Below the pieces are notes generated by a model. That model worked only from the letters and a program-made list of their open reading frames with translations. It was not told the DNA's origin and did no database searches. A program made the position numbers and the translations under genes. This document shows positions 27,177-36,712 of a DNA stretch of 64,000 nucleotides, one piece after another. Location: contig NZ_VAUA01000004.1 in assembly GCF_005771405.1 (NCBI RefSeq), forward strand, positions 353,475-417,474, given 5' to 3'. The DNA is from Parasedimentitalea maritima. Its GTDB lineage: Bacteria; Pseudomonadota; Alphaproteobacteria; Rhodobacterales; Rhodobacteraceae. The stretch's first letter is position 1; every line of letters begins with the position of its first letter.

Positions 27177-28622
27177 TTAGTCATATCCATCGAAATCCTG
27201 CCCCGGTTGTATGTTGGGAAAGGCGGCCATGCTTTTGGTCAGGTCCGTGAGAATTCCAGTCACCGGCGTCATAACCCAGGCATGCGCAAAGCCTTCGTTG
27301 CCCCAAAGCTCAAACTGCTCACTGGGATCTTCCTTGATGTTATAAACCTGCGGAAAAGTGTGCTTTTTGATCTCAGAGAACGACGCTTCAGCAGTGAAAA
27401 AATGGACCTTTAAGTCCCGCCACTTCACGGCAAACACATCATCGCCGACAAATGTAACAATGTGCTCGCGATTGGAGACCTCCTGTTCGCCAAGGATAAA
27501 GGCACTTTGATCAATACCATCAATCGGACGGTCTGTTGGGATGCGCCCCGCTTCGCCAACCAAAGTTGCAAGTGTGGGGTATATGTCCAGAACCGAGATG
27601 ATTTCGTTGGTGACCACACCGGCCTGAACTTGCCCGGGCCAGCGGATCATGCCCGGTGTCCGCATGCCGCCTTCAAAGCCGGTGCTAAGTGCGCCACGCC
27701 ACGGGCCCGTTGACCCACCGACTTCTCCGGTTGCATAGCCAAGACCCTGCGGGAGTGTTCCCGGCCCGTTGTCTCCGGTGAGAATGACAATCGTATCATC
27801 GGCAGCGTTGACTGCTTCAAGCGTTTGCAAGATGCGGCCAATGTTGTGATCCACTTCGTATTTGATATCCGAATAGTATCCCGCGCCCGAAACCCCATCA
27901 AAATCTGGATGAACCACCCACGGAGGGTGAAATTGCGTGAACCCGACATAGAGATAAAACGGATCATCCCCATTGGCAGTGCGCTGGATGTAGTCGACAG
28001 CTCGATCTGTAATTTTCTGGTCAAAAGTTGTCTTGCCCGGGATGTCGTAGAGCTCGGTTTCATACGACGGCGCGCCCTTTTTACCCTCCCAAAAGTGGGG
28101 CGTGGCGGCAACTTTGGGATCAAATTCCGGGGTGGAGGTATAGGCCGCAGCGTTTGATCCTTCGTTGATGCCCCACCATTCGTCATAGCCCTGATCGCTT
28201 GGGTGGCGACCAACCTGGGACCCGATGTGCCACTTTCCGAACAGGGCAGTTTTGTACCCGGCGTCAGAAAGGAGCTCAGCGATGGTGTATTCCCAAGGGG
28301 CAAGCCCGTCTGGTTCACCCGGTGCTGCAACTTTCTGGGTTCCAGAGCGAATTGGTAAGCGACCTGTATGGATAGCCGAGCGGGTTGGAGTGCACTGATT
28401 TTCGATGTTGAAATTCAAAAATCGTGTGCCCTCGGCGGCAAAGGCATCGATAACAGGCGTTGAAACTGTGCTTCCCTGTACGGATATGTCACCCCAGCCC
28501 CAATTATCGACCAGCAAGTAGATGATATTTGGCTGTTTGGTCTGCGCGAACGAAGGGCTTGCAACACCGAACAGCAAGGCCGCGAAAGTGATTGCAAATA
28601 ACTGGCGGCTGAATGGGCGCAT
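27177..28622 (-). CDS. Exported sulfatase (arylsulfatase type)
   Basis: The protein has about 481 residues from MRPFSRQ, with a signal peptide ending SFA near residue 26. The first metal site is IIYLLVDNWGWGD (Asp39 plus a variant N). The type I formylglycine motif is CTPTR with Cys77 in NQCTPTRSAIHTGR, so an FGE maturase is needed. Other metal or substrate residues sit in FGKWHIG and VILTGDNGPG. It should hydrolyse a sulfate ester in the periplasm. The substrate is unknown, and marine polysaccharide or aryl sulfates are the usual suspects. It lies 81 nt downstream of the response regulator on the same strand and may belong to that transcript. Confidence 0.88.
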   Translation of the reverse strand: MRPFSRQLFAITFAALLFGVASPSFAQTKQPNIIYLLVDNWGWGDISVQGSTVSTPVIDAFAAEGTRFLNFNIENQCTPTRSAIHTGRLPIRSGTQKVAAPGEPDGLAPWEYTIAELLSDAGYKTALFGKWHIGSQVGRHPSDQGYDEWWGINEGSNAAAYTSTPEFDPKVAATPHFWEGKKGAPSYETELYDIPGKTTFDQKITDRAVDYIQRTANGDDPFYLYVGFTQFHPPWVVHPDFDGVSGAGYYSDIKYEVDHNIGRILQTLEAVNAADDTIVILTGDNGPGTLPQGLGYATGEVGGSTGPWRGALSTGFEGGMRTPGMIRWPGQVQAGVVTNEIISVLDIYPTLATLVGEAGRIPTDRPIDGIDQSAFILGEQEVSNREHIVTFVGDDVFAVKWRDLKVHFFTAEASFSEIKKHTFPQVYNIKEDPSEQFELWGNEGFAHAWVMTPVTGILTDLTKSMAAFPNIQPGQDFDGYD

Positions 28623-28702
28623 GAGAAATACCTTTGTCCTGAAGGTGCTGACACTAGTCCAGTCTGACCATAGTTCAGGGGGCACTCATTGCAACGGTCC
28701 AA

Positions 28703-29407
28703 TCAACTCCAGCTGACATCCCCAAGGAAAATGTAGCCTGCACCGTAGATCGTTTTGATAAGGCGAGGATTTTTGGGATCTTCGCGCAGCTTGGTCCGCA
28801 ACCGTGAAATACGTACATCCATCGCCCGGTCAAAGCTGTCCCCGGCAGCGCCGCCCAGCATTTCCTGCATCTGCGCTCGCGAGATCAGCCGCTTGGGGCT
28901 ATCAAGGAATAATCGCAGGACTTCGCCTTCAGCGTGGGAGAATGGTGTTTCTTCGCCTTTGTCATCTTCCAGCATGTAGCGGTCGAAATGGGCGGTCCAG
29001 CCGGAAAACTGGGCCGTATTTCCTGACTGCGTGGTTTGACGCGGTCCACTGCGCAATCTTGCCCGGACCCGTGCCACCACTTCGGCAGGGTCAAAGGGTT
29101 TGGTGATGTAATCGTCTGCGCCCAGTTCCAACCCAGTGACCCGGTCCTGCACCTGTGCCCGGCCTGAAATGATGATTACTGCCGCGCCCTGTTCCAATGC
29201 CAACCTATGTACAAGCGCTAAGCCATCAGTATCTGGCAGCGACAGATCTACTAAACAAACATCAGGCGTCACCCGCTTCAGTGAGGCCTCAAATTCGCGG
29301 GCTCGCGAGAAACTCTGGGTGCGAAAGCCAGCTTCATCCAGCGCATCGGTCAGGATCCGTCGAATTTCTGGCTCGTCATCCAGAATGGTGATCAGGGGCG
29401 TGGTCAT
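28703..29407 (-). CDS. OmpR/PhoB-family response regulator
   Basis: This 234-residue protein has a receiver domain with acidic pocket DDEPE (about residues 11-15), phospho-acceptor Asp in CLVDLSLPDTDG (about 54) and Lys in ADDYITKPFDPAE. A winged-helix DNA-binding domain follows, with FDRAMDVRISRLRTKLRED and TIYGAGYIF. Its start overlaps the hybrid kinase gene by 4 nt, so they are a cognate pair. The pair is divergent from the acyl-CoA ligase/ABC transporter operon, which is the most likely target. The palindrome at 31400 is a candidate site. Confidence 0.93.
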   Translation of the reverse strand: MTTPLITILDDEPEIRRILTDALDEAGFRTQSFSRAREFEASLKRVTPDVCLVDLSLPDTDGLALVHRLALEQGAAVIIISGRAQVQDRVTGLELGADDYITKPFDPAEVVARVRARLRSGPRQTTQSGNTAQFSGWTAHFDRYMLEDDKGEETPFSHAEGEVLRLFLDSPKRLISRAQMQEMLGGAAGDSFDRAMDVRISRLRTKLREDPKNPRLIKTIYGAGYIFLGDVSWS

Positions 29408-31305
29408 GCCGTGGTCTCCGGGTTGAGCAGCGCAGAGAGCTGGTCAGTGGTAAAGGGTTTTTGCAAGACAGGGCCGTGTCGCAGCGCGGTCTGGTGCAGT
29501 GGGTCATTTGCCGGCAAAGATGTCATCAGCAGGCAGGGCAGATCTGATCCTTGCATGCGGGTCAACAGGTCCAGCCCGGTTGCATCCCCTTGTAGATGGA
29601 TATCTGACAGGATCAGAGAAATATCCGGCAAGTCAGCGGCCAGCGCGCAGGCTTCGTCAACCGATGTGGCCTCGATCACCGAATATCCCAGATCAATCAG
29701 CATATCCCGGAATGTTGCGCGCAAATCCTCGCTGTCCTCAACCAGTAGTGCGAGGCCGCCGCGGGCGTCGGGGGCTGCGCGGTAGGGTAGTCGCAGGGTG
29801 ACGCTGGCACCTGAGACCGTATTGCCGATGTGCATATCGCCGCCTGCCAATTTTACGGTGTCATAGACCATCGGCAGGCCCAACCCGGACCCTTCGCCCC
29901 CTTTGGTGGTGAAAAACGGGTTCAGTGCCTTGTCCAATGCGGTTGAAGAAAATCCTGGGCCGGTGTCGTTGACGCTGATTTCTAACCAAGTTTCACCGAC
30001 AGTGTGGGCGCTGACGGTGATCTGGCCACTTGTCCCACAGGCGTCACGGGCATTCAGGATCAGGTTTAACAGCGCGTCTTGCAACATTCCCGGATCCAGC
30101 AGGACCGCCGGGTCTGGAGTGTTATCCAATACACTCAATCCAACTGCTTGCGGCAGGGACGGCGTGGCCAGAATTTTCAATTCACGCAACAGTGCGTGCA
30201 TGTCAGTGGCGCGGGGCCGAAGGGTACGATTTCCGGTCATATCTGCGATCCGGTTCAGCAGGCGTCCGCCCCGACGTGCCGCTGACAATGTGGCCTGCAC
30301 CAGATCGCCGGACTCCGGGGGTAACCCCAATTTCTCTAGCTTGCTTTGCATTCCCAGAATGATGGTGAGCAGGTTGGAAAAGTCATGCGCTAGTCCACTG
30401 GTCATCTGTGCCGCCATTTCGCGACGGCGTGCCTGTTGCAAGGCAACACGGGTTTGGGTTTCTTCGGTGATATCCATGGACAGGATATAAACCCCACCCG
30501 ACGGGTCGGGGGTCAGGGCCACACGAATACGGTGACTGCCGTGGTCTTCGGTGAATTCGAAAACCGGGTTTTTACCCTGATAGGCTGCGCGCAGGTGAGG
30601 CTCAATCCGGGCGTAGGTTGAACTGCCTAATGCGTCACGCATGTGAAGACCCAGGATCTTGGAGGGTCGGCCGGGAAATACCGCGCTCAGGCGTCGGTTG
30701 GTGTAGGTGTAGTGTCCATCCTCATCAACGTGTGCGATATGGGCAGGCATCATTTCTGTGGTCAATCGGGTGCGCCGCTCAATTTCGGTTAGTTGGCTTT
30801 TGATTTCTTCCAGTGAACTATTCGACGCTGCCAATTCACGGTTGGTGGCCGAAAGCTGTTCAGTGTGGGCCAGCACCTGCTCTGACAATTCCTCGGACCG
30901 GGCGCGCAACAGATGTTCAACCTGTTTGGTATGGGTGATATCGGTGTAAACAGTGACCCAGCCGCCATTTGGCAATGGCGCACCTTCAATGGAAATCATC
31001 TGGCCGTTGCCACGTTCGCGTTCCAGATAGTGCGGGACAAAATCTTTGGCCTGATCCACCCGTTGTTGTACCAGGTCGTCGATATCTTCTACGGGGCCAT
31101 ATTCGCCGCTTAGTGCGATAAACCGGATCGTATCGTCGAAACGGGCGCCGGGGGTGACCAGATGATCGGGTAGGGCAAACATTTCTTGGAACCGGCGGTT
31201 GCACACAGCCAAATTCAAGTCGTCATCATAGATAGACAGAGCCTGTGCAATCAGGTTCAGCCCGGCCATGGTCATCGCGGTTGTTTGCTTGTTGGCTTTG
31301 TCCAT
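29404..31305 (-). CDS. Cytoplasmic PAS-domain hybrid sensor histidine kinase
   Basis: This 633-residue protein has no clear membrane segment. The order is a PAS-fold-7 domain (about 15-125, ALSIYDDDLNLAVCNRRFQEMF), a coiled coil (about 128-180) and a second PAS (about 185-295, AHVDEDGHYTYTNRR). Next come HisKA with SGLAHDFSNLLTIILG (phospho-His about 315) and HATPase with LNARDAC, NDTGPGF and GSGLGLPM. A C-terminal receiver follows (about 515-630; Asp in LILSDIHLQGD, Lys in VLQKPF). It probably senses a cytosolic small molecule or redox state and controls the co-encoded regulator. The ligand is unknown. The neighbouring CoA-ligase transporter cluster suggests a carboxylate or its CoA ester, by inference. 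Confidence 0.92.
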   Translation of the reverse strand: MDKANKQTTAMTMAGLNLIAQALSIYDDDLNLAVCNRRFQEMFALPDHLVTPGARFDDTIRFIALSGEYGPVEDIDDLVQQRVDQAKDFVPHYLERERGNGQMISIEGAPLPNGGWVTVYTDITHTKQVEHLLRARSEELSEQVLAHTEQLSATNRELAASNSSLEEIKSQLTEIERRTRLTTEMMPAHIAHVDEDGHYTYTNRRLSAVFPGRPSKILGLHMRDALGSSTYARIEPHLRAAYQGKNPVFEFTEDHGSHRIRVALTPDPSGGVYILSMDITEETQTRVALQQARRREMAAQMTSGLAHDFSNLLTIILGMQSKLEKLGLPPESGDLVQATLSAARRGGRLLNRIADMTGNRTLRPRATDMHALLRELKILATPSLPQAVGLSVLDNTPDPAVLLDPGMLQDALLNLILNARDACGTSGQITVSAHTVGETWLEISVNDTGPGFSSTALDKALNPFFTTKGGEGSGLGLPMVYDTVKLAGGDMHIGNTVSGASVTLRLPYRAAPDARGGLALLVEDSEDLRATFRDMLIDLGYSVIEATSVDEACALAADLPDISLILSDIHLQGDATGLDLLTRMQGSDLPCLLMTSLPANDPLHQTALRHGPVLQKPFTTDQLSALLNPETTA

Positions 31306-31399
31306 CCTGATCTCCCGCCGCTAGGGCTAGCACCGCTGAACACTTTGGCAAAGGGGGCGCGGCAGAATTGCGCAGGTTGCCAAGTGCCTCGGGCGGGCT

Positions 31400-31414
31400 G
31401 TTACAATTCGTAAC
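31400..31414. promoter_or_regulatory. Palindrome GTTAC-n5-GTAAC in divergent promoter region
   Basis: GTTACAATTCGTAAC is a perfect 5-bp inverted repeat with a 5-nt spacer. It sits in the 226-bp region between the divergently transcribed sensor kinase gene (start 31305) and acyl-CoA ligase gene (start about 31532). A partial repeat of the half-site (GTAACAATTG) follows directly. The position fits an operator for the local response regulator, but no binding consensus is known to me. Confidence 0.4.
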
Positions 31415-31531
31415 AATTGGGAAAACTTCACGAAAAAGTTGACGGACAATCATTGTGTCGTCCCTAATCGGGGACAGAATCGCGCAATGCGATCAGTTCG
31501 GCCGGGAGGGCCGGAGTGGGAGGAGAATAAA

Positions 31532-33505
31532 TTGGCTCAGACGCAGTCGGGCGCCGAGGGACTACTGTCCCTGCCGGCGCTGCTTCAACGCAATGCGAAA
31601 CAGTTCGCTCATTCACCCGCCTACCGGGAGAAAGAATTTGGCATTTGGCAATGCTGGAGCTGGGCTGAGGCGGAAAAAGAAATCGAGGCTTTGGCGCTTG
31701 GTCTGATCAACCTTGGCGTCAACAAGGGTGACTTTATCGCCGTGATTGGCCGCAACCGTCCCTATATGTATTGGTCGATGGTTGCCGCCCAATCGGTCGG
31801 CGCGATCCCAGTGCCCCTGTATCAGGACGCCAACGCAGAAGAGATGGCCTATGTGCTAAGCCACTGTGGTGCGCGCTTTGTTGTTGTTACCGATCAGGAG
31901 CAGGTCGACAAGGTGATCGAGGTGCAGGATCAATTGCACCAGTTCGAACATCTGCTGTATCTCGACCCACGCGGGTTGCGGAAATACGACCACTCGCAAC
32001 TGCACCAGTACAGCCATGTGCAAGATCAGGGCCGCGCGGCTTATGATGAATTTATTCCTGAACTGAAAAAACGTCGTGACGAGCTGACCTACGACAGCAC
32101 CTGTGTGATGCTGTATACGTCAGGTACTACTGGCAAGCCCAAGGGCGTGGTGCTTTCCAATCGTAACGTGATTGAAAGCGCCAAAAACGCATCTGAGTTT
32201 GACAAGCTTGGGTTGGACGACGAAATCCTAGCCTATCTGCCGATGGCCTGGGTTGGCGATTTTATCTTTTCCGTTGGGCAGGCTTACTGGACCGGGTTCT
32301 GCGTGAACTGCCCGGAAAGCGCTGAAACCATGATGACCGATCTGCGGGAGATCGGCCCGAGCTACTATTTCGCACCGCCAAGGGTGTTTGAGACCCAGCT
32401 GACAAACGTGATGATCCGGATGGAAGATGCCGGTAACTTTAAGCGCAAGATGTTCCATCACTTCATGGCCCATGCCAAAAAAGTAGGACCGGCCATTTTG
32501 GATGGTAAACCTGTCGGGTTTATGGATCGGATGAAATATGCGCTGGGCGACTTTCTGGTCTATGGTCCGCTGAAAGATACGCTGGGCTTTGGCAAAGTAC
32601 GGGTTGGTTATACCGCTGGTGAGGCCATTGGCCCTGAGATTTTTGAATTCTACCGTTCGCTGGGTATCAATCTGAAGCAGCTCTATGGTCAGACCGAGGC
32701 GACAGTGTTCATTACTGTGCAGCCTGACGGCGAAGTGCGCGCTGATACAGTTGGTGTTCCTGCACCGGACGTAGAGATCAAGATCGCTGACAACGGCGAA
32801 ATTTTCTATCGCTCGCCCGGCACTTTTGTTGAGTACTATAAAAACCCCGAAAGCACCGCGGACACCAAAGATGCCGAAGGTTGGGTCGCCACGGGTGACG
32901 CTGGATTCTTTGAAGACAAGTCAGGACATCTGCGGATCATCGACCGGGCCAAGGACGTCGGCAAAATGGCCGACGGCAGCATGTTTGCCCCTAAATATGT
33001 CGAGAACAAGCTGAAGTTTTATCCCGACATTCTAGAGGCGGTGCTGTTCGGCAACGGTAAGGATCGCTGTGTTGCCTTCATCAATATCGACCTGACTGCG
33101 GTCGGTAACTGGGCCGAACGCAACAACATCGCCTATGCATCGTATCAGGAGCTGGCGGGTCATCCGAAAGTGCTGGCAAGCATTGCCGAGCATGTGTCCA
33201 CGGTCAACAAATCCGTGGCCGAAGATCCAATGCTGTCTGGCTGTCAGGTGCATCGTTTTGTGGTGCTGCATAAAGAACTGGATGCGGATGACGGCGAAAT
33301 GACCCGCACTCGCAAAGTGCGCCGCCGGATCGTCGAGGAAAAATTCGCCGACATTATCGCCGCCCTTTATGACGGTTCAGCGCAGATCTCGACCAATACC
33401 GAGGTCACCTATGAAGATGGCCGCAAAGGCGCAATCAGTGCAACGCTAGATATCGGTGATGCCGTTGTGGTGCCGGTGGCGGCACAGAAAGTGGCAGCAG
33501 AATGA
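31532..33505 (+). CDS. Long-chain acyl-CoA ligase-type AMP-binding enzyme
   Basis: This protein of about 657 residues is of the ANL superfamily. The ATP motif MLYTSGTTGKPKGVVLSN is near residue 203. LKQLYGQTEATVFI and TGDAGFFEDKSGHLRIIDRAKD are adenylation and hinge motifs. It should activate a carboxylic acid to a CoA thioester. The best start is TTG at 31532, because GGGAGGAGA lies 8 nt upstream. The ATG 93 nt earlier adds an unconserved stretch. It heads an operon with LivG/H/M/K/F-like genes and a PaaK-like ligase, so the substrate is probably what that transporter imports. Family membership does not fix whether that is a fatty, aromatic or other acid. Confidence 0.88.
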   Translation: MAQTQSGAEGLLSLPALLQRNAKQFAHSPAYREKEFGIWQCWSWAEAEKEIEALALGLINLGVNKGDFIAVIGRNRPYMYWSMVAAQSVGAIPVPLYQDANAEEMAYVLSHCGARFVVVTDQEQVDKVIEVQDQLHQFEHLLYLDPRGLRKYDHSQLHQYSHVQDQGRAAYDEFIPELKKRRDELTYDSTCVMLYTSGTTGKPKGVVLSNRNVIESAKNASEFDKLGLDDEILAYLPMAWVGDFIFSVGQAYWTGFCVNCPESAETMMTDLREIGPSYYFAPPRVFETQLTNVMIRMEDAGNFKRKMFHHFMAHAKKVGPAILDGKPVGFMDRMKYALGDFLVYGPLKDTLGFGKVRVGYTAGEAIGPEIFEFYRSLGINLKQLYGQTEATVFITVQPDGEVRADTVGVPAPDVEIKIADNGEIFYRSPGTFVEYYKNPESTADTKDAEGWVATGDAGFFEDKSGHLRIIDRAKDVGKMADGSMFAPKYVENKLKFYPDILEAVLFGNGKDRCVAFINIDLTAVGNWAERNNIAYASYQELAGHPKVLASIAEHVSTVNKSVAEDPMLSGCQVHRFVVLHKELDADDGEMTRTRKVRRRIVEEKFADIIAALYDGSAQISTNTEVTYEDGRKGAISATLDIGDAVVVPVAAQKVAAE

Positions 33506-33522
33506 ACATCGCAGGAATGAGG

Positions 33523-33576
33523 GCCGCTGCGCGGCACAATAATACCTCCGGCGGAAGTATTTCTGAAAAGATGAAG
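33523..33576 (+). repeat. Intergenic hairpin plus GGAAGTATTT...AGATGAAG element, copy 4
   Basis: Hairpin GCCGC (33523-33527) / GCGGC (33531-33535), then CCTCCGGCGGAAGTATTT and AAAAGATGAAGGA. Unlike the others it lies inside an operon, between the acyl-CoA ligase and the LivG-like gene. Its GAAGGA end can act as the ribosome site of the next gene. Confidence 0.55.
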
Positions 33577-33587
33577 GACGCGGTGTC

Positions 33588-34406
33588 GTGAAGGATATGC
33601 AAGACGGATATACCACTGCGGACGGCCGTAAAATCGGCGGCGTGGTGATGGAGATGAAGAATATCACCCTGCGCTTTGGCGGTGTGGTGGCGATCAAGGA
33701 CATCAGCTTTGATATTCGTGAGGGAGAAATTCGCGCGATTATCGGCCCCAACGGTGCCGGTAAATCATCAATGCTGAACGTGATCTCTGGGTTCTATGTG
33801 CCGCAAGAAGGTGAAGTTTGGTTCCATGGCGAACCGCGGCCCCAGATGCGCCCCTATGAGGTTGCACAGCAAGGTATCGCGCGGACATTCCAGAACATCG
33901 CATTGTTTGAAGGCATGAGTGTGCTGGACAACGTGATGACCGGGCGGCTGTCCTACATGAAATCGGGTCTGTTCTCGCAAGCCCTGTGGAAGGGCAAGGC
34001 AGAGGCCGAAGAAGTGGCCAACCGTGAAGTTGCAGAAAAGATTATCGACTTTCTGGAAATCCAGCACATCCGCAAAACACCCGTGGCGCGGTTGCCTTAC
34101 GGGTTGAAAAAGCGGGTGGAACTGGCGCGCGCGCTGGCGGCCGAACCCAAACTGCTACTGCTGGATGAACCGATGGCGGGCATGAACGTCGAGGAAAAAG
34201 AGGACATGAGCCGCTTTATTCTGGATGTGAACGACGAATTTGGTACCACCATTGCCCTGATCGAACACGACATGGGCGTGGTGATGGATCTGTCCGACCG
34301 GGTGGTTGTGATGGACTACGGTAAAAAGATTGGCGATGGCACCCCGGACGAAGTCCGCAACAACCAGGCAGTGATTGATGCCTATCTGGGGGTGTCGAGT
34401 GACTGA
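33588..34406 (+). CDS. LivG-like ABC transporter ATP-binding protein
   Basis: This 272-residue ABC ATPase is of the branched-chain amino acid/amide (HAAT) family. Walker A is GPNGAGKSSML, the Q-loop region AQQGIARTFQNIALFEGM, the signature PYGLKKRVELARAL (a degenerate LSGGQ as usual for LivG) and Walker B LLLLDEPMAGMN. The LivG C-terminal helix motif IGDGTPDEVRNNQAVIDAYLG is present. It starts with GTG at 33588, or ATG three codons later, with GAAGGA upstream. The protein pairs with the LivF-like ATPase encoded at 38115. Confidence 0.92.
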   Translation: MKDMQDGYTTADGRKIGGVVMEMKNITLRFGGVVAIKDISFDIREGEIRAIIGPNGAGKSSMLNVISGFYVPQEGEVWFHGEPRPQMRPYEVAQQGIARTFQNIALFEGMSVLDNVMTGRLSYMKSGLFSQALWKGKAEAEEVANREVAEKIIDFLEIQHIRKTPVARLPYGLKKRVELARALAAEPKLLLLDEPMAGMNVEEKEDMSRFILDVNDEFGTTIALIEHDMGVVMDLSDRVVVMDYGKKIGDGTPDEVRNNQAVIDAYLGVSSD

Positions 34407-34435
34407 TTTTCTGACAGACATGAGAGGACGTACTG

Positions 34436-35431
34436 ATGCCTGATCAGTTTCTATTTGCCACCGAGGTTTTCATCAACGGTCTGATGGCCGGGGTGCTCTA
34501 TGCGCTGGTGGCGCTTGGCTTTGTGTTGATTTACAAGGCTTCCGGAATTTTCAACTATGCCCAAGGCGTTATGGCGCTGTTTGCAGCGATGACGCTGGTG
34601 GGGATCATGAATGGCCAGGTGCCGTTCAGCCATATCATCAACGCGGTGTTTGGCACCGAGATCCATCACTTTGGCTGGCACGTGCCTGCCTTCCTGGCGA
34701 TCATTTTAACAGTGGGCGTGATGGTTGGCTTTGCCTGGCTGGTACAGCGATTGGTAATGCGCCATCTGGTGGGGCAAGAGCCAATCATTCTGTTTATGGC
34801 GACCATTGGTCTGGCCTACTTCCTTGAAGGCGTTTCCGACCTGATGTGGGGATCGGAGATCAAGAAACTGGATGTTGGCCTGCCGCAGGGTGGCTCGTTC
34901 TGGATCGAAGATATGACCGCCGGTCTGGGCAGTGACAACTTCTACGGCTTCTTTATCGACAATCTAGACATGGTGGCGACTGTCGTTGCGGCACTGTTGG
35001 TGGTCGGGCTGGTGCTGTTCTCGCAGTACACCAAGCAGGGCCGTGCTATGCGGGCTGTGGCGGATGATCACCAGGCGGCATTGTCGGTTGGTATTTCGCT
35101 GAACTTTATCTGGGTGCTGGTCTGGTCGGTTGCGGGTTTCGTAGCGCTGGTTGCAGGTATCATGTGGGGCACAAAATCGGGCGTGCAGTTCTCGCTGTCG
35201 CTGATCGCACTCAAGGCGCTGCCAGTGCTGATGCTGGGCGGTTTCACCTCAATCCCTGGTGCCATTGTGGGTGGCTTGATCATCGGCGTGGGCGAGAAAA
35301 TGTTCGAATTCTGGATTGGCCCGCTGGTTGGCGGCGCAACCGAGAACTGGTTCGCCTATGTGCTGGCACTGCTGTTCCTGGTGTTCCGTCCGCAGGGTCT
35401 GTTTGGGGAGAAGATCATTGAAAGGGTTTAA
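34436..35431 (+). CDS. LivH-like ABC transporter permease
   Basis: This 331-residue inner-membrane permease has about eight membrane segments. Family marks are INGLMAGVLYALVALGFVLIYKASG at the N-terminus (shown by its core LMAGVLYALVALGF), FNYAQGVMALFAA, and the LivF/G-contact loop region QGRAMRAVADDHQAALSVGI. It ends VFRPQGLFGEKIIERV. It forms the channel with the LivM-like protein. The extra-cytoplasmic loop around residues 60-80 is longer than in E. coli LivH. Confidence 0.92.
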   Translation: MPDQFLFATEVFINGLMAGVLYALVALGFVLIYKASGIFNYAQGVMALFAAMTLVGIMNGQVPFSHIINAVFGTEIHHFGWHVPAFLAIILTVGVMVGFAWLVQRLVMRHLVGQEPIILFMATIGLAYFLEGVSDLMWGSEIKKLDVGLPQGGSFWIEDMTAGLGSDNFYGFFIDNLDMVATVVAALLVVGLVLFSQYTKQGRAMRAVADDHQAALSVGISLNFIWVLVWSVAGFVALVAGIMWGTKSGVQFSLSLIALKALPVLMLGGFTSIPGAIVGGLIIGVGEKMFEFWIGPLVGGATENWFAYVLALLFLVFRPQGLFGEKIIERV

Positions 35432-35546
35432 AAGCGATCCGATCTTCGCAGCTTGTTTTGCCAACGTAGGCAAAGCCGCATCAAAGACGAAACAACATAA
35501 TGCAGCGGATCTAAACCGTTCGCAGGAACAGGGGAGCATCTAAGCC

Positions 35547-36623
35547 ATGTTCTATCGTGAAGCCGGAGATTTCAAAACCTCCTACGAACAAGACAGCCAG
35601 ACCTTCCCGATCAAGTTTGATCGGTTCCGCTACTATGCTGTTCTGGCGATTGCCTTTCTGGTGGTGCCTTTTGTTATCAATGACTACTGGGCCAACGCGA
35701 TCCTGCTGCCGTTTCTGATCTATGCAATTGCCGCAATCGGACTGAACATTCTGGTGGGCTATGCTGGTCAGGTTAGCCTGGGGACCGGTGGTTTCATGGC
35801 GGTGGGGGCCTATGCCTGCTACAAGTTCATGACCATGATGCCCGAGGTGTCCATGTTTGTGCACGTGTTGCTGGCGGGGGGCATGACAGCCATTGTTTGC
35901 GTGGTCTTTGGCCTGCCCAGCCTTCGGATCAAGGGATTCTATCTGGCGGTGGCAACACTGGCGGCGCAGTTCTTTCTGGTCTGGTTGTTTAACAGGGTGC
36001 CGTGGTTCTACAACTATTCGGCCTCCGGTCAGATCAGCGCTCCAGAGCGCGACGTGTTTGGTATTCTGATCACTGGCCCCAACGCACCGGCTTGGGCGAC
36101 CTATATGTTCAGCCTGATCTTCCTGACCCTTTGTGCGCTGGTTGCCCGCAACCTGACACGCGGCACCATTGGCCGCAGCTGGATGGCGATCCGCGACATG
36201 GATATCGCCGCTGAAATCATCGGAGTGAACCCGCTGAAGGCGAAATTGACCGCCTTTGCTGTGTCAGGCTTCTTTATCGGTATTTCAGGCGCGCTGTTCT
36301 TTTCGGTCTATCTGGGCGCGGTGGAGGTCGGCGAGGCCTTTGGTATCACCAAGTCGTTCTTGGTGCTGTTCATGGTCATTATTGGTGGGCTGGGTTCAAT
36401 CTTTGGCTCCTTCGCCGGTGCCGCCTTCCTGGTGCTGCTGCCGGTGGTGCTCAAGGTTGTTGGAGTCGATGTTCTGGGCTGGCCAACAGATATCGTTGCG
36501 CATTTTCAGCTGGTTATTGTCGGCGCATTGATCATTGTGTTCCTGATCGTCGAACCACACGGTCTGGCACAGCTATGGCGTGTCGCAAAAGAAAAACTAC
36601 GACTTTGGCCTTTCCCGCACTAG
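35547..36623 (+). CDS. LivM-like ABC transporter permease
   Basis: This 358-residue inner-membrane permease has LNILVGYAGQVSLGTGGFMAVGAYA (core GYAGQVSLGTGGF) as the LivM hallmark. SLRIKGFYLAVATLAAQF and the coupling segment GRSWMAIRDMDIAAEIIGVN also fit. It partners with the LivH-like permease encoded 115 nt upstream. That 115-nt gap has no clear gene or strong hairpin. The start ATG at 35547 follows ACAGGGGAGC. Confidence 0.92.
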   Translation: MFYREAGDFKTSYEQDSQTFPIKFDRFRYYAVLAIAFLVVPFVINDYWANAILLPFLIYAIAAIGLNILVGYAGQVSLGTGGFMAVGAYACYKFMTMMPEVSMFVHVLLAGGMTAIVCVVFGLPSLRIKGFYLAVATLAAQFFLVWLFNRVPWFYNYSASGQISAPERDVFGILITGPNAPAWATYMFSLIFLTLCALVARNLTRGTIGRSWMAIRDMDIAAEIIGVNPLKAKLTAFAVSGFFIGISGALFFSVYLGAVEVGEAFGITKSFLVLFMVIIGGLGSIFGSFAGAAFLVLLPVVLKVVGVDVLGWPTDIVAHFQLVIVGALIIVFLIVEPHGLAQLWRVAKEKLRLWPFPH

Positions 36624-36643
36624 CGGGGCAGGCATCTGAGCTG

Positions 36644-36674
36644 CGGGGGAATAATAAGATCAAGCCCCCGTTTT
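36644..36674 (+). terminator. Attenuator-like hairpin between permease and binding-protein genes
   Basis: CGGGGG (36644-36649) pairs with CCCCCG (36665-36670) around a 15-nt loop, followed directly by TTTTC. It lies between the LivM-like gene and the binding-protein gene. It could end some transcripts or protect a processed 5' or 3' end, so that the binding protein is made in different amounts from the permeases. Confidence 0.5.
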
Positions 36675-36712
36675 CATCCACATCGGATAATACCATGGGA
36701 GGATTAATACCG

